DNA from: Vavraia culicis subsp. floridensis
Lineage: Eukaryota; Microsporidia; Pleistophoridae
Direction of reading: 5' to 3'
Length of the DNA: 64,000 nt
NCBI RefSeq assembly: GCF_000192795.1
Contig: NW_007360628.1
Span: forward strand, 1 to 64,000
Part shown: piece by piece, positions 30,478 through 39,619 of the stretch
Layout: the number at the start of each line of letters is the position of its first letter
Numbering within the stretch: position 1 is the stretch's first letter
Position numbers and translations under genes: made by a program
The notes under the pieces: generated by a model
The model's database searches: none
Seen by the model: only the letters and a program-made list of their open reading frames with translations
What the model was told of the DNA's origin: nothing

Positions 30478-31045
30478 TGGAGAACAGCAACGTGTTAATT
30501 GGTAGGAGATGAGGTACAAGGCATGCGTACTGCCCAATGATGTGTAGCAGAGCGTGCGTCATTAAAGTAAATTTACTCTTTTTTGTAGCGAAGCATATTT
30601 TTGAAAATCATTTATTGGGACTTTCACCTACCGCAGCGGCTGCGCCTCACGGTACCGAGCGGAACGTATGACCGCACGGAGAGGTGCGGTTGCGATAGGT
30701 GAATTTAGCCTGGCGGATGAAACGAGCTACCAGCGGTGGTAATGCAAATAAAGCTGTAGCGGTGGGGAGCACAGCATAGGAACGAAATGCTTGTTTTGAT
30801 ACCGTGGTAGAACAAAGAACGGTCCCTACCGCAAGGAAGTGTTCGTTACGTTTTCAGTCCTGCTGTTGTAACGGTATTCTCGTCAAGAGATGAATGCCCC
30901 TTGATAGCACGCAAACACACCACAAAGCAAGAATGTCCTCCTCATCACTGCTCGATTCATAAAAATCTATAAATTTCTGTTAAAACCACGGTTCTCAGAC
31001 CAACACCCAATTCATAAGCAAACCAAACAACTTATCAAATAAAAA
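30478..31045. other. Intergenic stretch with structured element
   Basis: Between the converging Rna15 and uL24 genes. It holds the GC-rich inverted-repeat element at 30623-30703. The remainder is unremarkable. Confidence 0.5.
30623..30703. ncRNA. Candidate structured RNA element (GC-rich, nested inverted repeats)
   Basis: Arms TTCACCTACCGCA (30623-30635) and TGCGATAGGTGAA (30691-30703) pair over 13 bases with one mismatch. Nested directly inside is a perfect 7-base hairpin, ACCGCAC (30671-30677) with GTGCGGT (30684-30690), and short stems (GGCTGCGCC) fill the other side. The block is much more GC-rich than its surroundings. I cannot assign a known RNA class or strand. A foldback mobile-element remnant is the alternative. 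Confidence 0.4.
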
Positions 31046-31420
31046 TTACTGTCCTTTAATTTTCTCAATCACCTTATTCCTGTCGTATTCCATGCTCAGC
31101 CTGACAATAGACAAATTAGAAGGATGCACCCCCAGGTACCGCACCGCTCCATCCTTCTTTGTGATGGACACCCCCTCCACACAAATCTTCCTCGCAATCC
31201 TGTTCACCTTGACAACCTTGCCCTCTGTCTTCTTGTACTTGCCAACACGCACCAGAACAATATCGTTTGGTCGGACAGGTATGCGCTTGATGCCGATCTC
31301 CTCTTTCAGGGCTTTTGAGAGCGGAGCGGTCATCTGCTTGGTTAGATCGGTTGATTTGGCGTTGAAGTGCTTCTTGCGCTGCTTGCGGCGTGACGATGAG
31401 ATGCTCGTGTTTAGTTTCAT
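31046..31420 (-). CDS. RPL26: 60S ribosomal protein L26 (uL24)
   Basis: A 124-residue protein from an ATG with CCCC at 31426-31429. The N-terminus 'SSSRRKQRKKHFNAKS' matches the 'ssSRRKsRKaHF.Aps' start of eukaryotic L26, the KOW core is 'IPVRPNDIVLVRVGKYKKTEGKVVKV', and 'LGVHPSNLSIVRL' matches 'vGIHPSkv.ItkL'. It binds 25S rRNA near the exit tunnel. No intron is needed, although ribosomal genes are where microsporidia most often keep them. The C-terminal extension of animal L26 is absent. Confidence 0.96.
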   Translation of the reverse strand: MKLNTSISSSRRKQRKKHFNAKSTDLTKQMTAPLSKALKEEIGIKRIPVRPNDIVLVRVGKYKKTEGKVVKVNRIARKICVEGVSITKKDGAVRYLGVHPSNLSIVRLSMEYDRNKVIEKIKGQ

Positions 31421-32868
31421 TCTGAGGGGATAAAAAAATATTTTTGGTTAAAACGGCTTGTGGATCAATCGAGGATGTGGGCATGGTACCGAATAATACG
31501 GTTGAGGGCGGTGCTGCTGTTCTAGCATGAAAAATGTTCATGCAGTTGAAGTATTCTGTGTGAAGGGCGTTCATAAAATTTAACTGTTTTCGTTTCCCTA
31601 CGGCGAGAAGAAAAGATGCAAGAATGTACCGTGCACGGACCCGTGCCCAAAATTGCACACTAAGGCACGCCACAAAAAATGATCAGGTAGATCCTTAATT
31701 AGCGGTGGAACAGCTCATTCAGAACAAATGAGAAGTGAAACGTTCACACAATCGGTTATACGTATTACCACGTTAGAGCGCTCCATATAGTATCAAAAGA
31801 ACGTACTTCCTTTGTTAGAGGTACAAAACGCTGGCATGGTACGCAATGCCATACCTTACGAGCAAGTCTAAGCGCACTTTCCCGTAAAACATTTTTATTT
31901 TTTGGCAACACGTCCATGTACACCTATCAGAAGCATTCGCAAGGCTGATACGTTTCCACAGTAGAAATAGAATCGTTAGTAAATAAAAGTTTTGAGGGAA
32001 GCTGCTGTGAAAATATACGTGGCATTAAAAGGGGTAAGTACCTCTCTTGTGGTTGTTTTGCTGTTCAGCGTGCTCCCCGTTTTGTAGTCAAAGCATGCTC
32101 ATTTATTTCGCAACACCCCCACGCACATCGGAGATCCTCTCATTCGCTTGTTCCCTTACATCACCAGGAATTAAAAATTTGCTTTTCCACCTCAGTCACA
32201 GGGAAATACAGGTGATGAAGAATGCAGCACCATTGCACAGCTCTGCCAATGGCCGTATTCGAACAAATTATGGGATAGAACTGCAAGGAGGTGCTAGATT
32301 GTAAGTTTGAATCTTATGCGCTGGAAGGTGCGTGGACAAGCAGTGATGATGCGAGCGGGGAACGGTGCGGTGATAACCGTAGGATAAGTTCGCCATGAAC
32401 GGTCTGCTATGCCTATTCGGTGTCTATCCGGTTAATTGTTCGTTCCTGGTTCGTGGTGCGCTTGGACAAATCGGCGTTTTATCGCCTTGTACTGAAGATA
32501 TGGCGGGTTCACTTAGCATGCTGTGAGCAGCAATGCGTTCTAACATGTTCTGATCGATCGATGATGCGTTCTAATACGTTCTGTTCAGGCATACCCTGGG
32601 ATGAAGAAGCGGTTCAAAAAGCAGAAATTGCCCTTGGAAGGACTGATCGTGAAGATAAGTGCACCACGAGCAGCTCGGGACAGGGATGACAGCATTTTAA
32701 ACGATGAATGGGCCGAAATCAAAAATGAAAGCGATTCGTTTTTAAAACCGGACTGATGGGCGTAGCCATCCGAAGAGCAAAATAGGGAATGCGTCTTGGC
32801 AATGCTGCACAGGTGTAATAAAACGGTTGGTCACAGAGCGTTTTTATTAAATTGCTTTCACACGTCTC
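31421..32868. other. 1.4-kb intergenic stretch
   Basis: No supported gene. A 69-codon ATG frame at 32095-32304 follows a CCCC by about 20 bases and could be a short gene, but its product shows no domain and no coding bias I can detect. Confidence 0.45.
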
Positions 32869-33939
32869 TCACTTCGTAACCACCACACAGAAATCGTGTC
32901 CAACATCAAAACTCACAATTTCTTCAAAGTCTATCTCCATCTTCTTCGGGGCATTGCTGTCCTGGCCTGCATAGCCACACTCACCGTGCGAATTGAATCC
33001 CCAGCTGTACATCCCGTCATCGGTGTATGCGACCGAAAAAAAGCCTTTTGTCCTCGCCATCCTCACGTTCGCCAGGTCAATGTGTGTTAAGCTGTCCCTA
33101 TCTGCGTTATCCTTTGTTCCAAGCTGTCCAAACATGTTATGACCTGCCGCATACAACTTCTTATCCTTGGTGGTGAAGAGCGTGTGCACCTCACCGCCTG
33201 ATATGCCATGTATGTGTTCAAGAGGCACAGTTCTTTTGCTTATTCCGCTCATTTTATCGCCCAGTCCGAGCTGCCCGTTGCCGTTCTGGCCGAACGCGAA
33301 CGCTTCCCCCTTTTCACTCACCATAAAAGACGTGCTCGTGCCGCAAAACATCTTCGAGCACTTGGAGTACCTTGACCGCCTGTTAGCAACCAACACAGGT
33401 CCAAGTTCGCTGCTTCTTCCCATCCTCCTACGCTTATAAACTCCCTTCTCGCCAAACTCATTAGCTCCAAGCGCATACACCTCTCCCCTCACGCTGTAAA
33501 GAATGTGATTACTGCCGACCGCCAAAAGCTTGACAGGTCCTCTGTGCAGTACTACAGGTGCCTTCTGAAACTTTTTGTTCGCTCTAAATCCTATAACTCC
33601 GCTCTTGTCCCTGAATGTGCCCCATCCGTACAGCTTGCCACTTTTTCCAACGCAAAAACTGGAAGACTGTCCTGCACCGATGTGAATGACCGGTTCAGGC
33701 ACTTCTATGCGCAGTGGTACGTTCTCATCCCCGTCACGGCCCAGTGCAAATTCATCATTGCAACCGAACGAATAAATTATGCCCTCGCTGAGGATCAAGG
33801 TGTGCAAACTACCACAGCACACCTTGTCAACCTTCATTTCGGAGAATAAAGCGAGTTCTAATGGTTTTGAGGAATGTCCCGGTTCCTCACCCGTGCCTAA
33901 CTGCGATAAAAGGTTTGAACCGAAGGTATACACTGCCAT
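32869..33939 (-). CDS. RCC1: RCC1-like regulator of chromosome condensation (Ran GEF)
   Basis: A 356-residue protein; the frame continues upstream but the ATG at 33939 follows a CCC (33944-33946). Seven RCC1 repeats are visible by their 'Y.FG.N...QLG' signatures: VYTFGSNLLSQLG, IYSFGCNDEFALG, LYGWGTFRDKSG, VYALGANEFGEKG, AFAFGQNGNGQLGLG, LYAAGHNMFGQLG and MYSWGFNSHGECGYAG. This is the full seven-bladed propeller. Nuclear RCC1 exchanges GDP for GTP on Ran and sets the Ran-GTP gradient for transport and spindle assembly. The basic nuclear N-terminal tail of animal and yeast proteins is missing. With only seven blades and nothing else, a true RCC1 is more likely than a multidomain relative. Confidence 0.92.
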   Translation of the reverse strand: MAVYTFGSNLLSQLGTGEEPGHSSKPLELALFSEMKVDKVCCGSLHTLILSEGIIYSFGCNDEFALGRDGDENVPLRIEVPEPVIHIGAGQSSSFCVGKSGKLYGWGTFRDKSGVIGFRANKKFQKAPVVLHRGPVKLLAVGSNHILYSVRGEVYALGANEFGEKGVYKRRRMGRSSELGPVLVANRRSRYSKCSKMFCGTSTSFMVSEKGEAFAFGQNGNGQLGLGDKMSGISKRTVPLEHIHGISGGEVHTLFTTKDKKLYAAGHNMFGQLGTKDNADRDSLTHIDLANVRMARTKGFFSVAYTDDGMYSWGFNSHGECGYAGQDSNAPKKMEIDFEEIVSFDVGHDFCVVVTK

Positions 33940-34989
33940 GGAAGGGCTGCCGCATAAAATTCGTAAAACGTAGAGGATTTGCTTCAAGCAGAGCGAAAGA
34001 TGGCAAGGGCTTAGTGGCAGAGGAGCTGTGTAAAGCACAGAGGAGGTGGTAAAAGTTTTAGCGGTGGAGCTGTGTAAAGCACAGCATGTAATGAATGGCA
34101 AACATTCCTCCCACTTATTCACGGAGTCAGCGTAGGGTGTAGCGTTATAAATCACTCTCACAGGCCCATTCCATCAAATCAAGGTAGTAAAGATCCCATA
34201 CTCAGCCACAGATGTCAAAAATATTTATTTGCACTAAAACACCGTTCTGAACCGTGAGCAGCACCGTCCACAACATCTTATCTTTGATCACGTTCTAGAT
34301 AAGAGAAAAACGTACCATCAGGTTCGTAGCGTAGAGAAGAATTGATGAAAGTACTTGATCGGCGGTTACGTGTAGGGCGTGTTTAGCACGGCATTGAAAG
34401 TCTCCAACACAAACCGTACGCTTCGATGTTCCTGCATTATTTTACGGTATGCTGCCCGTTCTTGACGGGTAAACATCGCATGCAGGCAATCTTTACGTTC
34501 CTCCGCACGTATTACCAATTCAAATTTCACGGCAAATGAACCAAGACCGATGTTTTAATCGTAAATTCTTTGCTACCGTTTTGTTGTGCATTTAGGGCGT
34601 AGCATAGGAAATAAATTTGCTTACTTTTCTGAGAGGAACTCCCAAACAGCTGTTACTTACCGTACCTCTGCAACAACGATAAGTAAAGGACGATTCTCTC
34701 GGAAAACTTGTAAAAATGGTAGAATGTGGTTGCTTGCAGTTCGCGTGGTATGAAAATGAATATTTGTGGAGTAACACGGCGGGTACATCGTATAAAAGCG
34801 CAATATTTAATTTATGCAAGGTGCACAACAAAAATACGTTCTAAGACCAAGCAAATCACCTGCATAACGAGTGATACACCGGCTTATTATGCGCTGCCTG
34901 CCTATGCAATAAGTGTTTGACTCGTTGTATGAGTGAGTTATGTATGATGACTCACCAACTCATTTCTTTTGCCGGCTCATGGAATGATC
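33940..34989. other. Intergenic stretch with short direct repeats
   Basis: About 1 kb between two minus-strand genes. It contains a 19-base direct repeat (34022-34040 and 34066-34084). No gene recognised. Confidence 0.5.
34022..34084. repeat. 19-bp direct repeat with internal hairpin
   Basis: GGAGCTGTGTAAAGCACAG occurs at 34022-34040 and 34066-34084. Each copy contains CTGTG-taaag-CACAG, a 5-bp hairpin. They lie upstream of RCC1 on the plus strand. Confidence 0.85.
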
Positions 34990-36048
34990 CTAAGATTCAT
35001 TTGCTCTGCCAGCTCGCACCAAAATCCTCTTTAAATCAATTTTCAGGTACCGGTAGTACAAAACCATCTGACCAATCACCAAGAAGTGCCACACTGCATG
35101 TGAATCGACCAGAAAAACGATTGGTCTTACATCCAAGCCCTCAACCACCACACACAGGATGGTAAGGCACACGAACACAGCGATGAACGGTGTTCTCACC
35201 TTGAAATATTCGAACAGCATACCAGCACAGAAGAACGAAATGAACAGTGCGCACGTGTATTTGAGCAGTGTGGGATTGAACGAGAAGAGGTGCTTGGCCG
35301 TTATCAGCGAGAATAGCGTGAGCGATACGAAAATGCTGGGACGGGGTGTGCCGTAGAGATACGACAGCTTTACCACGAACGTATGGCATGCGTGGAGAAT
35401 GGAGAGAAGCACGAAGAAGTAATCGAGTCGCTTGGTGAGAGGCGTATCGTTGATGTGTAGGAGTATGCTTGACATGAATGTTAGGGCGTTTATCGTGCAC
35501 TGCACCTTTATGAGCGTGAGGTACGACCGTATGAACGGCGCTTGCTCGGTTTCATGGGCAGTTTCTGTGTTACCGGTCATCACTCTGTTATTGGCATGGT
35601 TGCTGTGCGCATGTTCTTTGGCACCACTCGCATTTTCGTTTTCATCTTTTACTTTCGTTTTTGCCATGAGCGTGGCACCACTCGCATTTTCGTTTTCATC
35701 TTTTACTTTCGTTTTTGCCATGAGCGTGGCACCACTCGCATTTTCGTTTTCATCTTTTACTTTCGTTTTTGCCATGAGCAGCATCATTTCAGTTCTTTCC
35801 TCCCCCTCAACTACCAAATTGATGTTCATTCCCCTCTGTTTGCTCTTCATCACGTGTTCTGACACGATCACCGGCACGGCATACTCCTGTACAACGGTGC
35901 CTGTACCATTGGTATTGATCTGCACGTCCTTATCGATTATCATGCTGGTGTGCTCTCTACCGGTCGCTGCATTCCTACCGGTATTTGCACCCGTATCACT
36001 CTTCGTCTCTTCTCTGTTTTTTCTCGTAAAACTCCCCAGCCACACCAA
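34990..36048 (-). CDS. PER1: C-terminal part of a PER1/PGAP3-like GPI-remodelling protein (downstream of a frameshift)
   Basis: This frame has no ATG at its head (it opens on GTG; first ATG at 35943). Its second half carries 5-6 membrane segments with the pattern of the Per1/PGAP3 family: 'LLHINDTPLTKRLDYFFVLL' matches 'FHtRDt.lTEklDYf.A', and 'VEGLDVRPIVFLVDSHAVWHF' matches the terminal 'E..DfpP....~DaHalWHl', with the conserved Asp and His residues. Per1 acts in the ER on the GPI anchor lipid. The first half is a hydrophilic loop with three perfect 18-residue repeats (MAKTKVKDENENASGATL). The N-terminal half of the family lies in the neighbouring frame at 35940-36689. The two overlap by 109 bases. 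Confidence 0.72.
   Translation of the reverse strand: MVWLGSFTRKNREETKSDTGANTGRNAATGREHTSMIIDKDVQINTNGTGTVVQEYAVPVIVSEHVMKSKQRGMNINLVVEGEERTEMMLLMAKTKVKDENENASGATLMAKTKVKDENENASGATLMAKTKVKDENENASGAKEHAHSNHANNRVMTGNTETAHETEQAPFIRSYLTLIKVQCTINALTFMSSILLHINDTPLTKRLDYFFVLLSILHACHTFVVKLSYLYGTPRPSIFVSLTLFSLITAKHLFSFNPTLLKYTCALFISFFCAGMLFEYFKVRTPFIAVFVCLTILCVVVEGLDVRPIVFLVDSHAVWHFLVIGQMVLYYRYLKIDLKRILVRAGRANES
35620..35781. repeat. Three tandem copies of a 54-bp unit in the PER1-like gene
   Basis: Units start at 35620, 35674 and 35728 and are almost identical. They encode an 18-residue charged repeat in the loop between the first and second membrane segments. The period is a multiple of three, so copy-number change keeps the frame. 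Confidence 0.95.
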
Positions 36049-36689
36049 AGATTAACCACAAACCCGATAACGCTCAGAACCATGCTCACAACCTCGTTAC
36101 ACCCATACACACATCTAAAAGCGTACCTCATCCTCCTTTTAACATTCCCATACCTCAGAACATGCACAGTCATGTAATGTGCCAGCTGTTCCTTCTTGTC
36201 ATTTGAGGTGCGCCTTACTACTCTGTCCAGAACTGAGAGTCGAGGCGCGATTGCGCTGTAAATACGGGCATATGTCCGAAGAAACGTGCGTTTTTGGTGT
36301 GCACTAAAGTTTTTAAACAGAAAAATCGAAAGATCTATGCTTGAAGGATACGTGTGCTCGATTTTACCTGCTTTCATGACGCACTCGGTGTCATCAGCCA
36401 TAAAATCTTCCAAATCTGTGCATGCACCCGTGTTATAATCTGCTAGCGCTACCTTTTCATCTTTTGCACACGTTTTTCTGTTCATAGTCACCTCATCATG
36501 TGTTCTGCTAAATACGTCAGACTTGTCTGCCAGCATTACGTCCTCGTGACAGGCACCGAGCCTATCTATGCGTATCGCTGCCTTAAAGCTCGTGTTACGT
36601 ATAAAAATGAAGAATAGCATGAAAGAGTGGAAGATGAAACTAAAAAGGTAAAAAAGACGGATGAAAGGTAACAAATTAAAATGATACAT
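35940..36689 (-). CDS. PER1: N-terminal part of the PER1/PGAP3-like protein (upstream of a frameshift)
   Basis: Opens on the ATG at 36689 with a long hydrophobic leader (FNLLPFIRLFYLFSFIFHSFMLFFIFI), suitable as an ER signal. It has no CCC, only CTCC. Near the end, 'YAFRCVYGCNEVVSMVLSVIGFVVNL' matches the Per1 segment 'WPF.R..G.QE.~S..FS..N', the start of the first conserved membrane helix. The frame then drifts into a basic tail and stops at 35940. The conserved continuation lies in the overlapping frame that starts at 36048, one base behind. An A6 run in the minus-strand sequence around 36026 is the likely slippage site: one more base would join the halves. It may be a sequencing error, a real frameshift or a decaying gene. 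The Cys-rich lumenal segment of canonical Per1 is poorly preserved. Confidence 0.68.
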   Translation of the reverse strand: MYHFNLLPFIRLFYLFSFIFHSFMLFFIFIRNTSFKAAIRIDRLGACHEDVMLADKSDVFSRTHDEVTMNRKTCAKDEKVALADYNTGACTDLEDFMADDTECVMKAGKIEHTYPSSIDLSIFLFKNFSAHQKRTFLRTYARIYSAIAPRLSVLDRVVRRTSNDKKEQLAHYMTVHVLRYGNVKRRMRYAFRCVYGCNEVVSMVLSVIGFVVNLWCGWGVLREKTEKRRRVIRVQIPVGMQRPVESTPA

Positions 36690-36851
36690 TGATCAGGAGA
36701 TAGGTACGGCGAATAAAACACCTTTTGGTTGGAACCTATTGGACAAGGGAAGATATGAGGCGGAAAGAGGTGGAAGCTACGTTGGTCGAACGGCTCATCT
36801 AAAAATGACAACAAAACCGCTGATTGCTTCGCCAACACAGCTTCTCCGGGT

Positions 36852-36949
36852 CTTGGAGATGCCGTCGCCGGGGCATGGCATCAGGGCCTTTGGTCCGCCC
36901 GCCAGAAGAGTTCCTGAAAGAATCGGAACAGACCACCAGGCACTCCAAG
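36852..36949. ncRNA. Candidate structured RNA, GC-rich, next to RPS15
   Basis: Ends pair as CTTGGAG...CTCCAAG, extended by TGCC/GGCA with a one-base bulge (36852-36863 with 36939-36949). Inside are a GATGCC...GGCATC hairpin, a GTTCC...GGAAC hairpin and a GGTCcG/CaGACC stem. The region is far more GC-rich than flanking DNA and lies in the 278-base gap between RPS15 (stop at 36967) and the PER1-like start. It reads as a compact multibranched RNA on either strand. I tried to match it to 5S, U1-U6, SRP and RNase P/MRP by eye and could not assign it. A 3' untranslated region of RPS15 is the alternative. Confidence 0.4.
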
Positions 36950-36966
36950 TCTTAAAAAAGATGATT

Positions 36967-37383
36967 TTACTTCAACGGCACAAACTTGGAAGAACTTGTC
37001 GCACCCACACCTGGTTTGCCGTGCGCCTTCGAAGTCTTAGTGGGCACCAAATCCTTAAATCGTCTTCCTATCATCTCAGGCTTAACATCAATCTCAACAT
37101 AATTGCATCCGTTGTGAACACCGATGATATTCCCAACCATAATCGGCAGAATCATCATATTCCTGCATTGCGTTCTGATGCCCGACTCACCCCTCTCTGC
37201 CTGCTTGATCAGCATATGTTCCTCCTCGGAAAAGCCACGATTTACGTGGCGGCGAAACGAACTGGGAAACAGCTCCTTTAAATCGCATAGTGGCATCGTC
37301 TTCAAATCGTCTAAGTCTACGCCCTGGTACGTAAATTTCTTGAAGGTGCGTCGTTTCGTAGCCTCTTGTACTGGTACTGCCAT
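36967..37383 (-). CDS. RPS15: 40S ribosomal protein S15 (uS19)
   Basis: A 138-residue protein; CCC at 37397-37399 lies about 14 bases ahead of the ATG, further than usual. 'RRTFKKFTYQGVDLDDL' and 'FPSSFRRHVNRGF' match the eukaryotic N-terminal extension of S15, and the uS19 core ends in 'KAHGKPGVGATSSSKFVPLK', the characteristic 'kHgrpGigaThsSrFiPLK' rRNA-contacting tail. The assembled small subunit uses it near the A site and head. The open frame extends upstream without homology. Confidence 0.96.
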   Translation of the reverse strand: MAVPVQEATKRRTFKKFTYQGVDLDDLKTMPLCDLKELFPSSFRRHVNRGFSEEEHMLIKQAERGESGIRTQCRNMMILPIMVGNIIGVHNGCNYVEIDVKPEMIGRRFKDLVPTKTSKAHGKPGVGATSSSKFVPLK

Positions 37384-38350
37384 TGTGCTTTTGTGAGGGT
37401 AGGCAAAAAAAATATTTTTTTGTGATGGCACATCATAATTGGTCTGGAACCGTGTTGAGATGGCATTCGCAAAGAGTGATAACACGAAAAATGGTTTCCT
37501 ACTTTCCTGCAGTTGGCAGAGCAGCAGGTGCAACGGTATGGTGTTCAAACAGGAACGGTAAAACGAAGAAACAGCTTTCGTTCCGCAGCAGATAAAAACC
37601 AACAGCACCATCTTTGTTGCATGTGCACCTTACTTACGGCTATCACACATTCGTAAAACAAAACTTTCTAACCGTGGTAGAGGAATACTCGGCAAGTGAT
37701 TTGTTCCTTTCGCACTAAAAATGGATTAATGAATCAGGCATGGCAGCAAATACTAGAGGACGTGCTCATACTGATGTGATAGAAGAATTTTTGTTGTCCT
37801 GAGGTCGTGAAAATGCGTACTCATTGTTCTGGACGGTCACTCGTACACAGGGTTGTGGTGTGATCAGTTACCGTGCTCTAAAGTGTTATGCAGTGCACCT
37901 CTGTTTGATACTTTTAAACAGAAAATACTACGATTAGAGGATCAACAATGATTGCTAAGAATCAATCATTGATTCTTCGGTTGAAAAGAAGATGATCCGT
38001 GTGATTTGGTGTGGAACAAGTGATGTGTTCAAAGTAACCATGTTTACAAGCAGGTACTTCGGTAAAACGGATAAATCTCACGCGAATGAACATAAACCAC
38101 TTATACAACAGTTTAATACTGTTTATTGCAGAACACGAACACTGTGCAAACTTACGGGCCAAGAATAGTTCCTGTCCAATGATGCAACGCGTGTACTCAA
38201 ATGATATGCCTTTAAATGCCTCACTGCATGCAACATGAATTGATCACATCCTCAGCGATAAATCCACGATGTGTGTACTGTGAATCGTTTGCTTATTCTG
38301 TGATGAAGGGAGTTTTTCTGTCATATAACACTTTTAATTATTTTACCCTT
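37384..38350. other. Divergent intergenic region with a hairpin
   Basis: About 970 bases. A hairpin-forming palindromic stretch is at 37946-37976. A 66-codon minus-strand frame (37962-38162) opens only on TTG. The frame ahead of 38351 has no signal. Confidence 0.5.
37946..37976. repeat. Overlapping short inverted repeats
   Basis: CAATGATTG (37946-37954) is perfectly complementary to CAATCATTG (37963-37971), and AGAATCA (37958-37964) to TGATTCT (37970-37976), giving two mutually exclusive hairpins. The role is unknown. Confidence 0.7.
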
Positions 38351-39619
38351 ATGATTGTGTGCACGTTCGTTCAACAGAACCAGAACATAATATTCCGTCC
38401 CGTCCAGAAAATAACACAATCAGCATTTGAAACGCTTCTTCTCGCGTTCAACACCGCAAGGAAACATGACGAGGGCGTAATACACACGCATAACCTCAAC
38501 ATATACTACACCACACAGGATGCACTGACATGTGCACTCATCGCAAGCAAAAAATGTTACGAGAGTGACATGTACGCGATACTGAAGGCTATAATGGGGA
38601 CTGTCACGTGCTTTTCTTCGCTTGAAGACGTGGTGGGTGCCTTTGATGATGTTGTGAACGAATACACGTATTTCCGGCTGAGCGCTGACAACCTGAAGGT
38701 GATCAGGGAGATGGACAGCTACGAGGAGAAGGTGCATAAGATGGTGACCAAGAACAAGGAGATTGAGAATGAAAAAGTTATGAAGGAGATAAGTGAGAAG
38801 GTTAAGACGATGAACGTGAAGGGTGGTGTTCATCCATCCAGTAATGTAAGCGTTGTTCCGCCCGTTAGTTACCCGTCGATCACGGTCACAAACCCCTCGG
38901 CAGGTGCTGTAGACCAGGCACCCAGCAGGATACACAGCATTGACACCTTTGCAAAGGTTAAGAGTGAAATTAGGAGAGAGCGCAGAAAAACACCGAGCAA
39001 GAAAATACAACTGCAAATTACGGAAAGACTTAATCTGGTGGTTGACAAGGAAGGCAACAAGAAAAGTGGGGAGATAAGCGGTGATATGACAATGTACATA
39101 AAGGACGAACTGTTTAAGGACATATCGATCGAAATACGTGCACCACATCCGGTGAAGTACTCACCCAATCTGTTAAAAGACAGTGCCAAGAAGAAGGTTT
39201 TGAAGGCTAAGAAGAGTTTTCCTATCAACAAATATGTTGCGCTGGTGAAATGGACAAGAAAAGCGGAAACAAGCGATTTTACATTCAATCTATGGCTTAC
39301 CAAGAATGAAGAGAGGATTAATGTGATGATGGACTACGAAAAGATGAGTGATCTGGGTGAAATTGCGTTCCGCTTCAATACGAAGGGAAGCGAGCTGTCG
39401 AGCGGGCAGTGCAAGGATGCTGTGGTTTGGAGAAGTAAGGAGAACCAAGACAACATTGAGTTTGTTGCCGACAACTCGGTGTTCCCGGTAAATGTGTACT
39501 TTTGTGGAGCGAGAGAGTGCATGATAGGCGTTGAAAAGATCCTGGTGGGTGAAGAAAGCGTGGATGACTACGAGGTTGAGTATTGCTATGAGGGCGATGA
39601 TGTTCAAATTGTTGAATAA
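38351..39619 (+). CDS. RET2: Coatomer subunit delta (Ret2)
   Basis: A 422-residue protein; CCC at 38346-38348 is two bases before the ATG, and the upstream extension to 38216 has no support. Residues 1-130 resemble the longin domain shared by delta-COP and sigma adaptins, followed by the delta-COP linker signature 'EMDSYEEKVHKMVTKNKEIENEKVMKE' (family: 'EMeSheEkiq.ii...Ke.EakE'). After a Ser/Pro-rich spacer (~160-205) comes a mu-homology-like domain (~225-422: 'GEISGDMTMYIKDELFKDISIEIR', 'KSFPINKYVALVKWTRKAETSDFTFNLWL'). Delta-COP joins the F-subcomplex of the COPI coat for Golgi-to-ER retrieval. Yeast Ret2 has 546 residues. Confidence 0.88.
   Translation: MIVCTFVQQNQNIIFRPVQKITQSAFETLLLAFNTARKHDEGVIHTHNLNIYYTTQDALTCALIASKKCYESDMYAILKAIMGTVTCFSSLEDVVGAFDDVVNEYTYFRLSADNLKVIREMDSYEEKVHKMVTKNKEIENEKVMKEISEKVKTMNVKGGVHPSSNVSVVPPVSYPSITVTNPSAGAVDQAPSRIHSIDTFAKVKSEIRRERRKTPSKKIQLQITERLNLVVDKEGNKKSGEISGDMTMYIKDELFKDISIEIRAPHPVKYSPNLLKDSAKKKVLKAKKSFPINKYVALVKWTRKAETSDFTFNLWLTKNEERINVMMDYEKMSDLGEIAFRFNTKGSELSSGQCKDAVVWRSKENQDNIEFVADNSVFPVNVYFCGARECMIGVEKILVGEESVDDYEVEYCYEGDDVQIVE

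Noticed and set aside
32095..32304. 69-codon frame with CCCC about 20 bases upstream
   Set aside because: The distance is longer than for most genes and the product has no sign of folding. Kept only as a note in the intergenic entry.
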